DNA of 64,000 nucleotides from UBA10649 sp965227045 (GTDB taxonomy: Bacteria; Actinomycetota; Actinomycetes; S36-B12), in contig OZ245718.1 in NCBI GenBank assembly GCA_965227045.1, positions 2,294,001-2,358,000 of the forward strand, written 5' to 3'. Every line of letters begins with the position of its first letter. Within the stretch, counting starts at the first letter, position 1. Shown in pieces: positions 9,115-18,252 of the stretch. A model generated the notes under the pieces. That model was not told the DNA's origin. It did no database searches and was given only the letters and a program-made list of their open reading frames with translations. A program made the translations under genes and the position numbers.

Positions 9115-9987
9115 GTGAGTCTCGTGGCGGCGGTCATCCCGTCGTACCGGCCGGACGGCGCAGCGTTGCTCGACCTTCTCGATGTCCTGAAAGCGCAGCA
9201 CGTCGACGTCCTGATCGCCGACGACGCGAGTGCGGACTCCAGCGAGCACATTCTCTCGGAGGCTGCTTCCCGCGGGGCCGTCGTCGTCCGCCACGACCGC
9301 AATGCCGGCATCGCGCGCAGCTTGAACGACGGCCTGCGCTGGGCCGTCGCCCAGTGCGCCGAGTGGCTCCTCACCGTCGATCAGGACTCGACCCTCACCG
9401 ACGACTACGTGGCACGGGTCGTCGCCGCGGCCGACGAGGCTGTCGCCGTACTCGGCCCACACTCGGTTGGCGCCGTAGGTGCCGCGTCCATTGACGACGC
9501 CAGCGGAGCGCTCAGCTACCCCGTTAAACGCGTGGCGGGCTTGCCATGCACCGAGGAACTGATCCAGTCCGGCACCTTGTGGTCTATCGCAGGGTTGACC
9601 GCGATCGGCGGCTTCGACGAGAGCCTCGGCATCGACGCGGTCGACGCAGCGGCATGCGTCCGCCTCCGCGCCTCCGGCCGTCGTCTGATCCTCGCTACCG
9701 GTCTATCGCTCGGCCACCGGGTGGGAGACGGCCGCCAGGTCACCGTGCTTGGCCGCACGGTGCTGGCCTCGGGGCACAGTCCCGAACGCCGAACGACGAT
9801 GGTGCGCAATCGGCTCCGACTGGCTCCGGAGGAGTTCGCCCAGTCCCCCGTCCACGCATTCCGCACGCTGAGGCGGGTTGCGATGAGCACCTTCCTCGCC
9901 GCGACTGTCGAGGACGAGCGCTGGGCCAAGGTCAAAGGCAGCGCGCGGGGACTGCTTCCTCGCCGGGCCGCCCAGCAGGACCGATAG
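9115..9987 (+). CDS. GT2 glycosyltransferase, rhamnosyltransferase-like
   Basis: A 290-residue family 2 glycosyltransferase: VAAVIPSYRPD, then VLIADDASADSS, HDRNAGIARSLNDGLRWA and the metal-site segment TVDQDSTL. The NxGIAxSLNxG block and DQDS are typical of the RfbF/WbbL group of putative rhamnosyltransferases, which fits its position ten bases before rmlA. The C-terminal 60 residues look like the amphipathic tail seen in that group. GTG start at 9115, with a -10 hexamer six bases upstream. Likely transcribed with rmlA, which may also have its own promoter. Confidence 0.8.
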   Translation: MSLVAAVIPSYRPDGAALLDLLDVLKAQHVDVLIADDASADSSEHILSEAASRGAVVVRHDRNAGIARSLNDGLRWAVAQCAEWLLTVDQDSTLTDDYVARVVAAADEAVAVLGPHSVGAVGAASIDDASGALSYPVKRVAGLPCTEELIQSGTLWSIAGLTAIGGFDESLGIDAVDAAACVRLRASGRRLILATGLSLGHRVGDGRQVTVLGRTVLASGHSPERRTTMVRNRLRLAPEEFAQSPVHAFRTLRRVAMSTFLAATVEDERWAKVKGSARGLLPRRAAQQDR

Positions 9988-9997
9988 CGTTCACGGC
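9985..9997 (+). promoter_or_regulatory. leaderless promoter motif before rmlA
   Basis: The sequence from 9983 reads GATAGCGTTCACGGC and then the ATG of rmlA. The same arrangement, GATAGC-N3-CACGGC followed by a start codon, precedes rmlC at 27927. TAGCGT serves as the -10, seven bases before the codon, and overlaps the stop codon of the preceding gene. Confidence 0.45.
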
Positions 9998-10864
9998 ATG
10001 AAGGGAATCATCCTCGCGGGCGGCACGGGCAGCCGTCTGTGGCCCGTCACCAAGGGCGTGAGCAAGCAGCTCCTGCCGGTCTACGACAAGCCGATGATTC
10101 ATTACCCGCTCGCGACGCTCATGGCTGCAGGGCTGCGCGAGGTCCTGGTGATCACCACCCCGGAGGACTCCGAGTCGTTCGCCCGACTCCTCGGCGACGG
10201 ATCCCCACTCGGCATGACCATCCAGTACGCAGTGCAGCCGCGACCCGAGGGCCTGGCTCAGGCCTTCCTGATCGCCGAGTCATTCCTCGACGGCGACCAG
10301 GCGGCGCTGATCCTTGGCGACAACCTCTTCTACGGACCCAGCCTGGGCCGCAAGCTCGCGACCCTCACCACTCAGGTGGGCGCGCACGTGTTCGCGTACG
10401 AGGTGGCGGACCCGACCGAGTACGGGGTCGTCGAGTTCGACGATGCCGGGGTCGCGCTGTCAATCGAGGAGAAGCCCGCTCGACCGCGCAGCAACTTTGC
10501 CGTTCCCGGCCTGTACTTCTACGACGAGACGGTCGTCGACGTCGCGAAGTCGATCGCGCCGAGCGCCCGGGGCGAACTCGAGATCACTGCAGTCAACGAC
10601 TACTACCTGCAGCGCGGCAGCCTCAGCGTGACGGTTCTCGAACGCGGCACGGCGTGGCTCGACACCGGGACGTTCCGCTCACTCCAGGACGCCGGCGAGT
10701 TCGTGCGTGTCATGGAGGATCGCACCGGGACCAAGGTTGGCTGTATCGAAGAGATCGCCTGGCGCAATGGATGGATCACGTCGGCCGAGCTGAGTGCTCT
10801 TGCGGAGCCGCTGCTCAAGAGCGGCTATGGCGACTATCTCGAGCGTTTAGCGCAGACAAAATAG
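9998..10864 (+). CDS. rmlA: glucose-1-phosphate thymidylyltransferase
   Basis: A 288-residue RmlA forming dTDP-glucose from dTTP and glucose-1-phosphate, the first step to dTDP-L-rhamnose. Diagnostic features are MKGIILAGGTGSRLWPVT with VSKQLLPVYDKPMI (nucleotide and product contacts, residues 1-33), the metal-site LGDNLFYG near residue 109, EEKP near residue 160 and AWLDTGT near residue 217. Length is normal for the short homotetrameric form. rmlC is 18 kb away and shares the promoter motif; rmlB and rmlD are not in this window and must lie elsewhere if dTDP-rhamnose is made. Confidence 0.95.
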   Translation: MKGIILAGGTGSRLWPVTKGVSKQLLPVYDKPMIHYPLATLMAAGLREVLVITTPEDSESFARLLGDGSPLGMTIQYAVQPRPEGLAQAFLIAESFLDGDQAALILGDNLFYGPSLGRKLATLTTQVGAHVFAYEVADPTEYGVVEFDDAGVALSIEEKPARPRSNFAVPGLYFYDETVVDVAKSIAPSARGELEITAVNDYYLQRGSLSVTVLERGTAWLDTGTFRSLQDAGEFVRVMEDRTGTKVGCIEEIAWRNGWITSAELSALAEPLLKSGYGDYLERLAQTK

Positions 10865-10898
10865 GCGAGTCGGCGCTGGAAGCATCCTGCGGGGCTAC

Positions 10899-11873
10899 CT
10901 AGTAGATGCCTCGCAAAGATTCATAACGATTCCGTGCTACATCTCGCAACCGCGGACCTAGAAATGCCGCGACGGCTTTCCTCGCACGGGAGGTTGCCGA
11001 GTTGCGCGCAGGGTCAGGAAGATTGCTTCCATCTCCTCGGATTAGACCTGGAGTCCCCGAATCGTAAAGATCCTCGTAGCCGTCGATGGTTTCCATCTTG
11101 ACATCTACCGGTATGCCGATCCGGTTGGCTAGGACCGCGGCGATCACGTGGGGCGGAGAGGAGATCAGCTCGTCGAATTTGATGCTCACCACGTTGGGTA
11201 GCGAGGCCGCGTCCGCCATCCTCATCCACGCGTCGAGTTCATCCATGAGTTCAGAGCGGCTCAACTGACCTCGCGCGACCCAGATTGAAGCAGCCGCGTC
11301 TTCGAACGTTCGGACGGTGATGACGGGCTGGACAACTTCCGGGCTAAGTAGCCCAAGCTTTGTGGCAGCACTCGAGTCGTGCTTGGGGTGCCACCAGATC
11401 CGCAGCGGGGAGTCATCGGACCAATCCCCAGGAATGACACGGCTACGGAACGCGCGTAGCACCAGGTTTTGTAGCGAGGTGGTTCCAGAACGAGGATAGC
11501 CAAACACAACTATGAACGGCTTCTGAAACATTCCTCTGCAGATGCTCCGGTATCCCCCTTCGTGGTCAATCCCCCATTCCAGTGGCTCGTAGCGGCGCTC
11601 GTATCTCGTGAACCCGTCTCCCGTCAGGTATCCAGCCAGCCGCCTAAGAGTCAGATAGGGCTCTGGATCCTCGTGCTGCCAAACCCGACGGTAGTGTCCG
11701 CGCATCAGCGGGTAGTGGACCGTACGACGCCAGATCCCACGTGGGCCGGGGCCAGGGGGATCAAGGAGCAGCTGACGACACATCACCGGCCAGAGTGCAT
11801 TCGCGATCTCGGTGTTGGAGTCTTCGTCGGCGCGATCTGACGATCGCAGTCGGGGACGGTCAAGAAGGCTCAC
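10899..11873 (-). CDS. sulfotransferase-family protein
   Basis: About 324 residues with the 5'-phosphosulfate loop FGYPRSGTTSLQNLVL (YPRSGTT at residues 126-132 from the GTG at 11873), the signature of PAPS-dependent sulfotransferases. A 3'-phosphate-binding segment is less clear; VRTFEDAAASIW around residue 205 is the best candidate. It may sulfate the surface glycan. The start is uncertain: GTG 11873 just clears the upstream acyltransferase stop, and ATG 11783 is an alternative. Third codon positions are visibly less G/C-rich than in neighbouring genes, as in the acyltransferase before it, which suggests recent acquisition. Confidence 0.65.
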   Translation of the reverse strand: MSLLDRPRLRSSDRADEDSNTEIANALWPVMCRQLLLDPPGPGPRGIWRRTVHYPLMRGHYRRVWQHEDPEPYLTLRRLAGYLTGDGFTRYERRYEPLEWGIDHEGGYRSICRGMFQKPFIVVFGYPRSGTTSLQNLVLRAFRSRVIPGDWSDDSPLRIWWHPKHDSSAATKLGLLSPEVVQPVITVRTFEDAAASIWVARGQLSRSELMDELDAWMRMADAASLPNVVSIKFDELISSPPHVIAAVLANRIGIPVDVKMETIDGYEDLYDSGTPGLIRGDGSNLPDPARNSATSRARKAVAAFLGPRLRDVARNRYESLRGIY

Positions 11874-11910
11874 GAAGCGCGATCGTAGGGAACAGCGTGT
11901 TTCGCTGCCG

Positions 11911-13050
11911 TTACGCCAAGGGCTTGCGACGCAAATGTGACATTCGGACGATTGGGCCTTCGAAGCATCGCCAGGACACCGCCGCAGCGGCAACGGATAG
12001 GGCCACGGCAGCGATGTAGATGGCACCCAGCGTCGCCACGTTGGCTTGGACACTGGCTGCTGGCATCCCGGGCAATGTCCTTCCTGAGAACCAGTCTTCG
12101 ATCCATCGAAGCGCCCAGAAGTGAAAGAAGTAGATGAAGTACGCGTAGCGTCCGACGACACGCAGAGTGTGACCGGCGACGGGAATCGAGTTGAGAAAGA
12201 TCGCAACTAGCGCAGCGAGCAGAAGTACTCCGATCGCGTGCGCGTTAGACACCCCGTAGCCCACCGGAACAAAGAAACTCAATACGATTGCTAGGGATAG
12301 CAGCAGCGCGCGGCGTTTCGTCAGCGCCCACGACACCGCACCGCCCCGGACCGCGGAGTAAACGAGATACGTGAAACCGCCCAGAACGAAGTACGGCCAG
12401 GTTCGGAATAGCCCGAAGTCCATCCACGAATCTGCAACAAATCGCACGACGCCCCCAGACACGAACTTCTGGAGCCCCAAACATAGGAAGTACGAAAAGT
12501 AACCGACGATTACCGTTATGGCGAGCACGTCCACAGACCGTCGCCTGAGCGCGGCAAACAAGGCATAGTGTCCCATCTCCTGCATGATCGTTATGCCGCC
12601 CTGAGGGACCGCGAGAAGCGCGGGTGATAACCATCCGAGAAACAGCAAGCTCAAGATCATCGCCACAGCAGGAGCGGGCCCGTCAGGCGGCGCACCGATC
12701 ACGGCGTAATAGGCAACCACGAATACGATCCACAGCGGCCAGATGCGAGCTACGCGCCGACCCCAGTACGTCGCAGATGAATAGTCCACTGCATCTCGGT
12801 ACAGGAGGAACAACAGGAAGCCGGACAGGACGAAGAACAACTGAACGCCGAACAGGCCGTCGGCGAACAACCGAAATAGCATCGGAGGAAACGCTTCTGA
12901 CTGAGTGACCGAGATGGTCGCAGTTAGCGAATGAGTTGCAACGACACCCAGTATCGCGGCGCCCCGTACCGCATCCAGGGCGCCCAAGCGCGAGTTCAGA
13001 GTCGAAGTCACGTCATCTACTTCAGTCGCCTCGTCATTGACGTCAGACAC
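11911..13050 (-). CDS. acyltransferase 3 family membrane O-acyltransferase
   Basis: A 379-residue polytopic membrane protein of the OafA/NolL type. The N-terminal LDAVRGAAILGVVATH carries the conserved Arg29 and His40, and FFVLSGFLL follows at about residues 72-80. About ten hydrophobic segments cover the rest. Such enzymes transfer acyl groups, usually acetyl, to sugars at the membrane. GTG start at 13050. It sits between a hexapeptide acetyltransferase and the sulfotransferase, making a three-gene decoration block. Codon usage is more A/T-rich than the surrounding locus. Confidence 0.85.
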   Translation of the reverse strand: MSDVNDEATEVDDVTSTLNSRLGALDAVRGAAILGVVATHSLTATISVTQSEAFPPMLFRLFADGLFGVQLFFVLSGFLLFLLYRDAVDYSSATYWGRRVARIWPLWIVFVVAYYAVIGAPPDGPAPAVAMILSLLFLGWLSPALLAVPQGGITIMQEMGHYALFAALRRRSVDVLAITVIVGYFSYFLCLGLQKFVSGGVVRFVADSWMDFGLFRTWPYFVLGGFTYLVYSAVRGGAVSWALTKRRALLLSLAIVLSFFVPVGYGVSNAHAIGVLLLAALVAIFLNSIPVAGHTLRVVGRYAYFIYFFHFWALRWIEDWFSGRTLPGMPAASVQANVATLGAIYIAAVALSVAAAAVSWRCFEGPIVRMSHLRRKPLA

Positions 13051-13080
13051 AGCGCCTCGTCGCCTTTGCCGTGTAGTTCC

Positions 13081-13584
13081 TCACACTTCACCGTCCGAAC
13101 GTCGATCGCGCGTGTCCCCGATTCGAGCGGCCGGCACTCCGGCGATCACCGAAAAATCGGGAAAGCTCCGGGTGACGACGGCACCGGCGGCAACGATTGA
13201 GTTGTGACCGATCGTCACTCCGCCGACGATGATTGCGCCCGCACTCACCCAGACTCCGTCGCCGATGACGATGTCGAAGCCCTCCAAGGGCTGCTCGAGG
13301 GAGCCACCCCAACTGCCATCGTCGAACTTCGGATCGATCGACAGTCGCCTGCCATCACGAAACTCGTGGCGGCCGGTCAGCACCATGACGTTCGGGGAGA
13401 AGATCGTTCGGTCACCGATGGTGATCGAACCGCTCGAGACGTTGAGGACTGCGTTGGCAAGCACCACGCGCTCCCCAACGTGCACGCGGCGGGAGTCGCC
13501 GACAACGACATGGGTATCAAGTGCGAAGAGCAGAATCGGTCGGAGAATCCTCCTGGCGAGAGGACGGAAGGTCGTCCAGCGCAT
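13081..13584 (-). CDS. hexapeptide-repeat O-acetyltransferase
   Basis: A 167-residue left-handed beta-helix enzyme. Hexapeptide turns are visible as LNVSSGSITIGDRTIF, DIVIGDGVWVSAGAIIVGGVTIGHNSIVAAGAVVTRSFP and SVIAGVPAARIG, with the catalytic His in the loop TGRHEF. It resembles the WbbJ/maltose-acetyltransferase group that acetylates sugars in the cytoplasm using acetyl-CoA. It follows the GT4 gene by nine bases and precedes the membrane acyltransferase by 30, so the block is one transcription unit. Confidence 0.85.
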   Translation of the reverse strand: MRWTTFRPLARRILRPILLFALDTHVVVGDSRRVHVGERVVLANAVLNVSSGSITIGDRTIFSPNVMVLTGRHEFRDGRRLSIDPKFDDGSWGGSLEQPLEGFDIVIGDGVWVSAGAIIVGGVTIGHNSIVAAGAVVTRSFPDFSVIAGVPAARIGDTRDRRSDGEV

Positions 13585-13593
13585 GAGCAGACC

Positions 13594-15285
13594 CTATCCG
13601 CGAAGTCGTCCACGCATGCGCCGCAACGGTGCCGTCGCTCGCCACGTGCGGCTCGACAGGATCGACGAGAGCGCCGCGGCATCCGCCGCAGCAGCATCCG
13701 CGCCGACGGCGCTGGTAGCGATCTCCGGCATTCGGGTGATCGACTCGAAAAAGACCACGAGTCGTGCGGCGAAATCCGACCAGGTGTGGCGAGCAATGGC
13801 AGCGCGCAACAGCCCGACGCGCTCTTCTCGCGCGCGCTGGTCCGACAGCAGCCGCACGAGGTCCTCGCCATGCTTGTCGATGGACCACGCACTAGGAACG
13901 CCGGTGACGCCGGAGATCTCGCGCAACGGGCCGAAGTCGGTGAACACGGTGGGAGTGCCAAGGGCGGCAGCCTCGTACGGCACGAATCCGAAACCCTCCG
14001 CACTCGAGGGGTAGAGCACGGCAGTGGCGTTGGCAAGCAGCCACTCGCGGCTCTCGGACGAGAGGTGGCCTACCGAATGGATCCGGCCACGGAGGTCTAG
14101 GTGCCGCGCGATGAGATCGTCCTCGTCCTTCTTCGAGCTGCTGCCCTTGACATGCAGACCCGCGAGCACGAGATCGCACGGCTGACCCGCCTGCAGCGCC
14201 CGCTGCCAGACCTTGATCGCGAAGTCGCGGTTCTTGTGCTGGAAGTCGTTGCCGAGGACTGCCACAAACCTCTTGCCCCCCAACGACTTCACGACTGCGG
14301 CAAGGTCGTCGCCGGGCGCTGCGGGAGCATGTCCCTCGATGATGTGATCGAGCCCGAGCGGAAGTGGCAACACGCGGTCGGGCTCCAGCCTGGGTACCTC
14401 GGCCATCAGGCGCTCGGCGACGTCGGCGCTGATCGTCGTGATGCCGTCGACGCTCAGCGCGATCTTTCGCTGCAGGGAACGGTACGCGTGCCACGCCTGC
14501 TCTGAGCCGTGATAGCGCGGGATGTCGTATGCGATGAGGTCAAGGTAGGTGGCCACGATCCGGGCACCGAGCTTGCGCGCATCGGCAATGTTGCTTCGGC
14601 CGTCGATCTGATTGGGGTACCACACGACATCGGACAGGGTCGGCGTTTCGTCGCTGCCGACCATGCGGATCTTGGGCAGCTGCGTGAGGTGAGCCGCGTA
14701 AGACGGAAGCTCGGTCAGGCCGACGAGACGGATCTCGCTGACCTCGTCGCGGCCCGCCAGAGCCGCAAGTGCTGCCGTGGTCAGCACCTGAGCTCCGGTC
14801 TCGAAGGGCCCAAGCCAGGTGACGTCGACGGTGATCGTCAGATGCCCGGCCTTCGGTCGGTAGTGACGCAGCGCGCCGAAGTGCGACCCGCTCGGATCGT
14901 CGGCCTCTGCTGCATCGACTGCGGCGCGCTCCATGATCGGCTCGGCACGCGCAACGTCGGTGCTGCCCGTCACCCACCAGTCATGCCAAAGCCCGCGTTC
15001 GGATGCCCGTCCGAGCCAGTCGGCGAGGGCGATCGGATCGTCGGCATCGACGGGGCCGACGAGATCCTCGATGTCTGTGGCAATAGCCACGAGCGGCCCT
15101 GCGGCTCCGGCAGCACGCAGCCACTGCTCATTGCCCTTCGGGCCGGCGACGAGCGATACCGAGGCGATGCGGGCGTCGGAGTCGATTCGTGCGGTGAACT
15201 CGCTGAGCCGGTCCATCGTGAGCAGGGCCGGGTCGCCAACGACGACCAACGTCCTGCCGCGACGAGATCTGATTGTCTCGGCCAT
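13594..15285 (-). CDS. GT4 glycosyltransferase with C-terminal WxxTAPLR tail
   Basis: A 563-residue enzyme: about 150 N-terminal residues of unknown function, then a GT-B core with TVDVTWLGPFETGAQVLT, AVLGNDFQHKNRDFAI and the GT4 donor-site motif YPSSAEGFGFVPYEAAALGTPTV. The extreme C-terminus, SSRTWRATAPLRRMRGRLRG, closely matches the tail of the 20.4 kb glycosyltransferase. Start at the ATG 15285, which forms a TGATG junction with the upstream gene; a GTG at 15288 is directly adjacent. Cytoplasmic; sugar unknown. Confidence 0.8.
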   Translation of the reverse strand: MAETIRSRRGRTLVVVGDPALLTMDRLSEFTARIDSDARIASVSLVAGPKGNEQWLRAAGAAGPLVAIATDIEDLVGPVDADDPIALADWLGRASERGLWHDWWVTGSTDVARAEPIMERAAVDAAEADDPSGSHFGALRHYRPKAGHLTITVDVTWLGPFETGAQVLTTAALAALAGRDEVSEIRLVGLTELPSYAAHLTQLPKIRMVGSDETPTLSDVVWYPNQIDGRSNIADARKLGARIVATYLDLIAYDIPRYHGSEQAWHAYRSLQRKIALSVDGITTISADVAERLMAEVPRLEPDRVLPLPLGLDHIIEGHAPAAPGDDLAAVVKSLGGKRFVAVLGNDFQHKNRDFAIKVWQRALQAGQPCDLVLAGLHVKGSSSKKDEDDLIARHLDLRGRIHSVGHLSSESREWLLANATAVLYPSSAEGFGFVPYEAAALGTPTVFTDFGPLREISGVTGVPSAWSIDKHGEDLVRLLSDQRAREERVGLLRAAIARHTWSDFAARLVVFFESITRMPEIATSAVGADAAAADAAALSSILSSRTWRATAPLRRMRGRLRG

Positions 15286-17027
15286 CACAGAGCCTCGTAG
15301 ATTCTGGCTAGCTGCGGGTTGAGGGATGGCGAGTAGTACGGATCGACCGGGAACTCCTGCGTCCAGCGCTCCGCGAACAGCCGGCTCTCGGCAGAGTCGG
15401 ACTTCTTCCTGGCCATCGTCGCGCCTTCATAGTGGGTGAAGTGGGCGTAGGGCGTCCACGCTACGCGATGACCCGCGACGTGCGCCCTGAGGCAGAAGTC
15501 GACGTCATTGAAGTCTCGGGCGAATGCCGTGTCGAACCCGCCGAGCTCGTCGAACACGTCGGTTGACACGAGCATTGCCGCCGCGGTGACCGCGAGGTAG
15601 TTCCGCGGGGTCAGCGTCGAGCCGAAGTAGCCGGGCTCCTTGCCCGGCTTGCCGATCCAGCAGTGCGTCGGTCCGCTGGGCAGCAGGACCACGCCCACGT
15701 GCTGCAGCCGCCCGTCGGGGTAGGTCAGCCGAGCACCGACGATGCCAACGCCGTCGATCTGCGCGACCTCCAGGAGCCGAGTCACGGGATTGTTCTCGGC
15801 GACCGCGGTGTCGTCGTTCAGCAGCAGCAGGTAGTCGCCGGTCGCAGCCGCGCGACCCGCGTTGATCGCCTCGGAGAAATTGAACGAGTCGGTGGAGTAC
15901 ACGACGTGGCGGAGCGTGTGCTTGCCGTGGACGTCGATGTGGACATCGGGAATCACGCCGGTCGTGACGATGATGATCTCCATCGTGACGTCGGTCTCGT
16001 GCTCGATCAGCGACCGCACCGCGTCGTCGACAAACCGGCCGTTGCCGCGCAGGTTGCGCGTGCCGATGGTGGGAATGATGACCGAGACGACCGGATCACC
16101 CTGCACGCGTGGGTGGACCTCGTTGAGTCCCGGGACTCGACTGGGTCCGACTGCACCGCCGCCGAACGTCCGGTCGACGTGCTGCTGCTGCACCCGCGCG
16201 GCCGCCTCCTGGGCCCATGGCTTTGCATCGATCGACATCGCGGTCGACTCGCTCCAAGCCCGCCAGTGATACAGCGGTCGCGGCAGGTGAACGACTCGGT
16301 GCAGCTCGGGCAGCAACCGAAGGGCGAGGTCGAAGTCCTGGGCGCCGTCGACCTCGCTGCGAAGTCCGCCGACCCCGCGAACCAGGTCGGTGCGAAAGAT
16401 CGTGAAGTGGCACAGGTACATCTGCGTGAGCAGGAGTTCAGGGGAGAAGTCCGGCTTGCAGTAGAGCTCGAAGTGCTCGCCCTTGAAGTCGATCTTGTCC
16501 TCGTCGGAGTAGATCGCGTCGGGAAAGGCGTTCACCTCGAGAGCGTGCGAGAAGTAGTCGATGCAGCGCCTGTCGAGGACGTCGTCATGGTCGAGCATCC
16601 CGACGTAGCGGCCAGTCACGGCGCTGAGCGCCTCGTTCAGCGCCGAGGAAATGCCGCCATTCTCCTTGGTAATCAACATGATCCGGTCGTCGCCACGATG
16701 CGATGCGCTGAACTCCTCGAGATAGGCGGCCACCTCGGGCTTTGTTGATCCGTCGTTCGCGATCACCAACTGCCAGTTGCGCGCCTGCTGGCCCACCACG
16801 GACTCCAGGCACTCGCGCAGGAACTTCACTGGCGGGTTGTAGACCGGCACGATGATCGAGACCGTGGTTAGGTAGCTGGTCGTTCCAGGCAGCACGGTGT
16901 CGGCCTCGGCCAGCCAGGCCTTGTACTGCTTGCCGACGTTGCGCTCGTGGAACTTGCGCTTCGTCCAGCGCTTGACGCGTCCGGCACGTCGCTTGGCCCG
17001 GATCAGCGGATTGGTCTCGGCGACCAT
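15285..17027 (-). CDS. two-domain GT2 glycosyltransferase
   Basis: A 580-residue protein with two family 2 domains. The first (from about residue 57) reads VSIIVPVYNPP ... VIANDGSTKPEV ... GMLDHDDVLD; the second (from about residue 318) reads VSVIIPTIGTRN ... LLLNDDTAV ... GGFDTAFARDFNDVDFCLR. Paired GT2 domains are common in polymer-extending enzymes of capsule and O-antigen loci. The ATG at 17027 lies one base after the stop of the ABC ATPase gene, and the 3' end is coupled to the next GT4 gene. The pairing with the ABC exporter suggests it builds the exported chain. Confidence 0.85.
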   Translation of the reverse strand: MVAETNPLIRAKRRAGRVKRWTKRKFHERNVGKQYKAWLAEADTVLPGTTSYLTTVSIIVPVYNPPVKFLRECLESVVGQQARNWQLVIANDGSTKPEVAAYLEEFSASHRGDDRIMLITKENGGISSALNEALSAVTGRYVGMLDHDDVLDRRCIDYFSHALEVNAFPDAIYSDEDKIDFKGEHFELYCKPDFSPELLLTQMYLCHFTIFRTDLVRGVGGLRSEVDGAQDFDLALRLLPELHRVVHLPRPLYHWRAWSESTAMSIDAKPWAQEAAARVQQQHVDRTFGGGAVGPSRVPGLNEVHPRVQGDPVVSVIIPTIGTRNLRGNGRFVDDAVRSLIEHETDVTMEIIIVTTGVIPDVHIDVHGKHTLRHVVYSTDSFNFSEAINAGRAAATGDYLLLLNDDTAVAENNPVTRLLEVAQIDGVGIVGARLTYPDGRLQHVGVVLLPSGPTHCWIGKPGKEPGYFGSTLTPRNYLAVTAAAMLVSTDVFDELGGFDTAFARDFNDVDFCLRAHVAGHRVAWTPYAHFTHYEGATMARKKSDSAESRLFAERWTQEFPVDPYYSPSLNPQLARIYEAL

Positions 17028-17028
17028 G

Positions 17029-18252
17029 TCAGGAGATGCGAATCTGCGCGGGCAGCTTGACGAAGCCTTGGCCGATCTCCCCCGACGGGCTGCGCACGGG
17101 GAACTCGACGGCGTCGTTCCACGAGTCCAGCAGCCGGGAGCCGCTGTCATCGAAGACATCGATATGCACGCGATACCGGCCCGGCAGAAGCGGGTTGTCC
17201 GTCAGGGCGAGCTCGACCACGTGGTCGCCGGCGGCGACGGTGCCGAGGTCGATCTCCTGCTGGTGGTTGCTGATCATGGTCACCAGAGGCCCGGACTCGT
17301 GCTGCAGCGCGATACGCACATTCGGGCCGACAACCGGCTGATTGGCCGTCACGCCGAGCCGCACCTGGAAGGTCGTGCCGGTCATCGCATGGTTGATCGG
17401 GTTTCCATCGGTGTCCACGATCACGGCCGTCCGCACGCGAATCGACTGGTCGCCCGCTCGCGGGCCGCCGTCGTCGTCATCGCGTGTTGCGGCGACGACG
17501 GGGTTGCGAGCCGCCTCCTCGGAGTTGACCTTGCGCAGGTACGCGGCGATCGTGTCGACCGCTTGCCCGCGTTCTTGCACCTCTCCCCGCTCGAGCCACG
17601 CGATCTCGTCGCAGAGCCCCTCGAGCTGGCCAAGGCCATGGCTGACGACCACGATGGTCCGGCCCGAGCGACGAAGCGCGTAGAGGTGGTCGAAGCACTT
17701 GCGCTGGAACTCCTCGTCGCCGACGGCGAGCACCTCGTCGACGAGCAGGACATCGGGCTTCATGTGCACGGCGACCGAGAAGCCGAGGCGCACGTACATG
17801 CCGCTGGAGTAGTGCTTGACCGGGTCGTTGATGAAGTCGCCCAGCCCACTGAAGTCGATGATCTCGTCGGTGACATCCGCGATCTCCTTCTTCGGCAGGC
17901 CGAGGATGGAGCCGTTCAGCGCGATGTTCTCGCGGCCGGTCATGTCGGGATGAAAGCCCGCCCCGAGCTCGATCAGTGAGGCGACGCGACCCTCCGCGCG
18001 GATGGTGCCCTCGGTGGGCCGGTAGATCCCGCCTATCATCTTGAGCAGGGTCGACTTGCCCGAGCCGTTGTGACCGATCAGGCCGTAGACGCTGCCCTTC
18101 GGGATCGAGAACGTGACGTCGCGGACCGCCCAGAAGTCTTCAGGACGGCGCGAGCGCCCGCGGACGATGCGCTCCTTGAGGCTGTTGCGGCGGTCGGTGT
18201 GCCGCATGAAGCGCTTTCCCACACCCTGGAGGTCGACGGCGATATCGGTCAC
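17029..18252 (-). CDS. wzt: polysaccharide ABC exporter ATPase with C-terminal sugar-recognition domain
   Basis: A 407-residue ATPase: Walker A GHNGSGKST (near residue 65), signature YSSGMYVRLGF, Walker B VLLVDEVLAVGDEEF and the switch His in VVSHG. After a charged linker (RDDDDGGPRAG) the last 150 residues form a Wzt_C-type beta-sandwich (VTANQPVVGPNVRIALQHESG, GRYRVHIDVFDDSG). In Wzt proteins this domain binds the modified end of the chain, so this exporter probably needs a terminal modification as its signal. GTG start at 18252, overlapping the permease stop by GTGA. Longer in-frame versions only duplicate permease DNA and are rejected. Confidence 0.9.
   Translation of the reverse strand: MTDIAVDLQGVGKRFMRHTDRRNSLKERIVRGRSRRPEDFWAVRDVTFSIPKGSVYGLIGHNGSGKSTLLKMIGGIYRPTEGTIRAEGRVASLIELGAGFHPDMTGRENIALNGSILGLPKKEIADVTDEIIDFSGLGDFINDPVKHYSSGMYVRLGFSVAVHMKPDVLLVDEVLAVGDEEFQRKCFDHLYALRRSGRTIVVVSHGLGQLEGLCDEIAWLERGEVQERGQAVDTIAAYLRKVNSEEAARNPVVAATRDDDDGGPRAGDQSIRVRTAVIVDTDGNPINHAMTGTTFQVRLGVTANQPVVGPNVRIALQHESGPLVTMISNHQQEIDLGTVAAGDHVVELALTDNPLLPGRYRVHIDVFDDSGSRLLDSWNDAVEFPVRSPSGEIGQGFVKLPAQIRIS

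Noticed and set aside
12620..12910. A plus-strand 94-codon frame inside the acyltransferase gene
   Set aside because: Thr/Arg-rich shadow without a ribosome site or homology.
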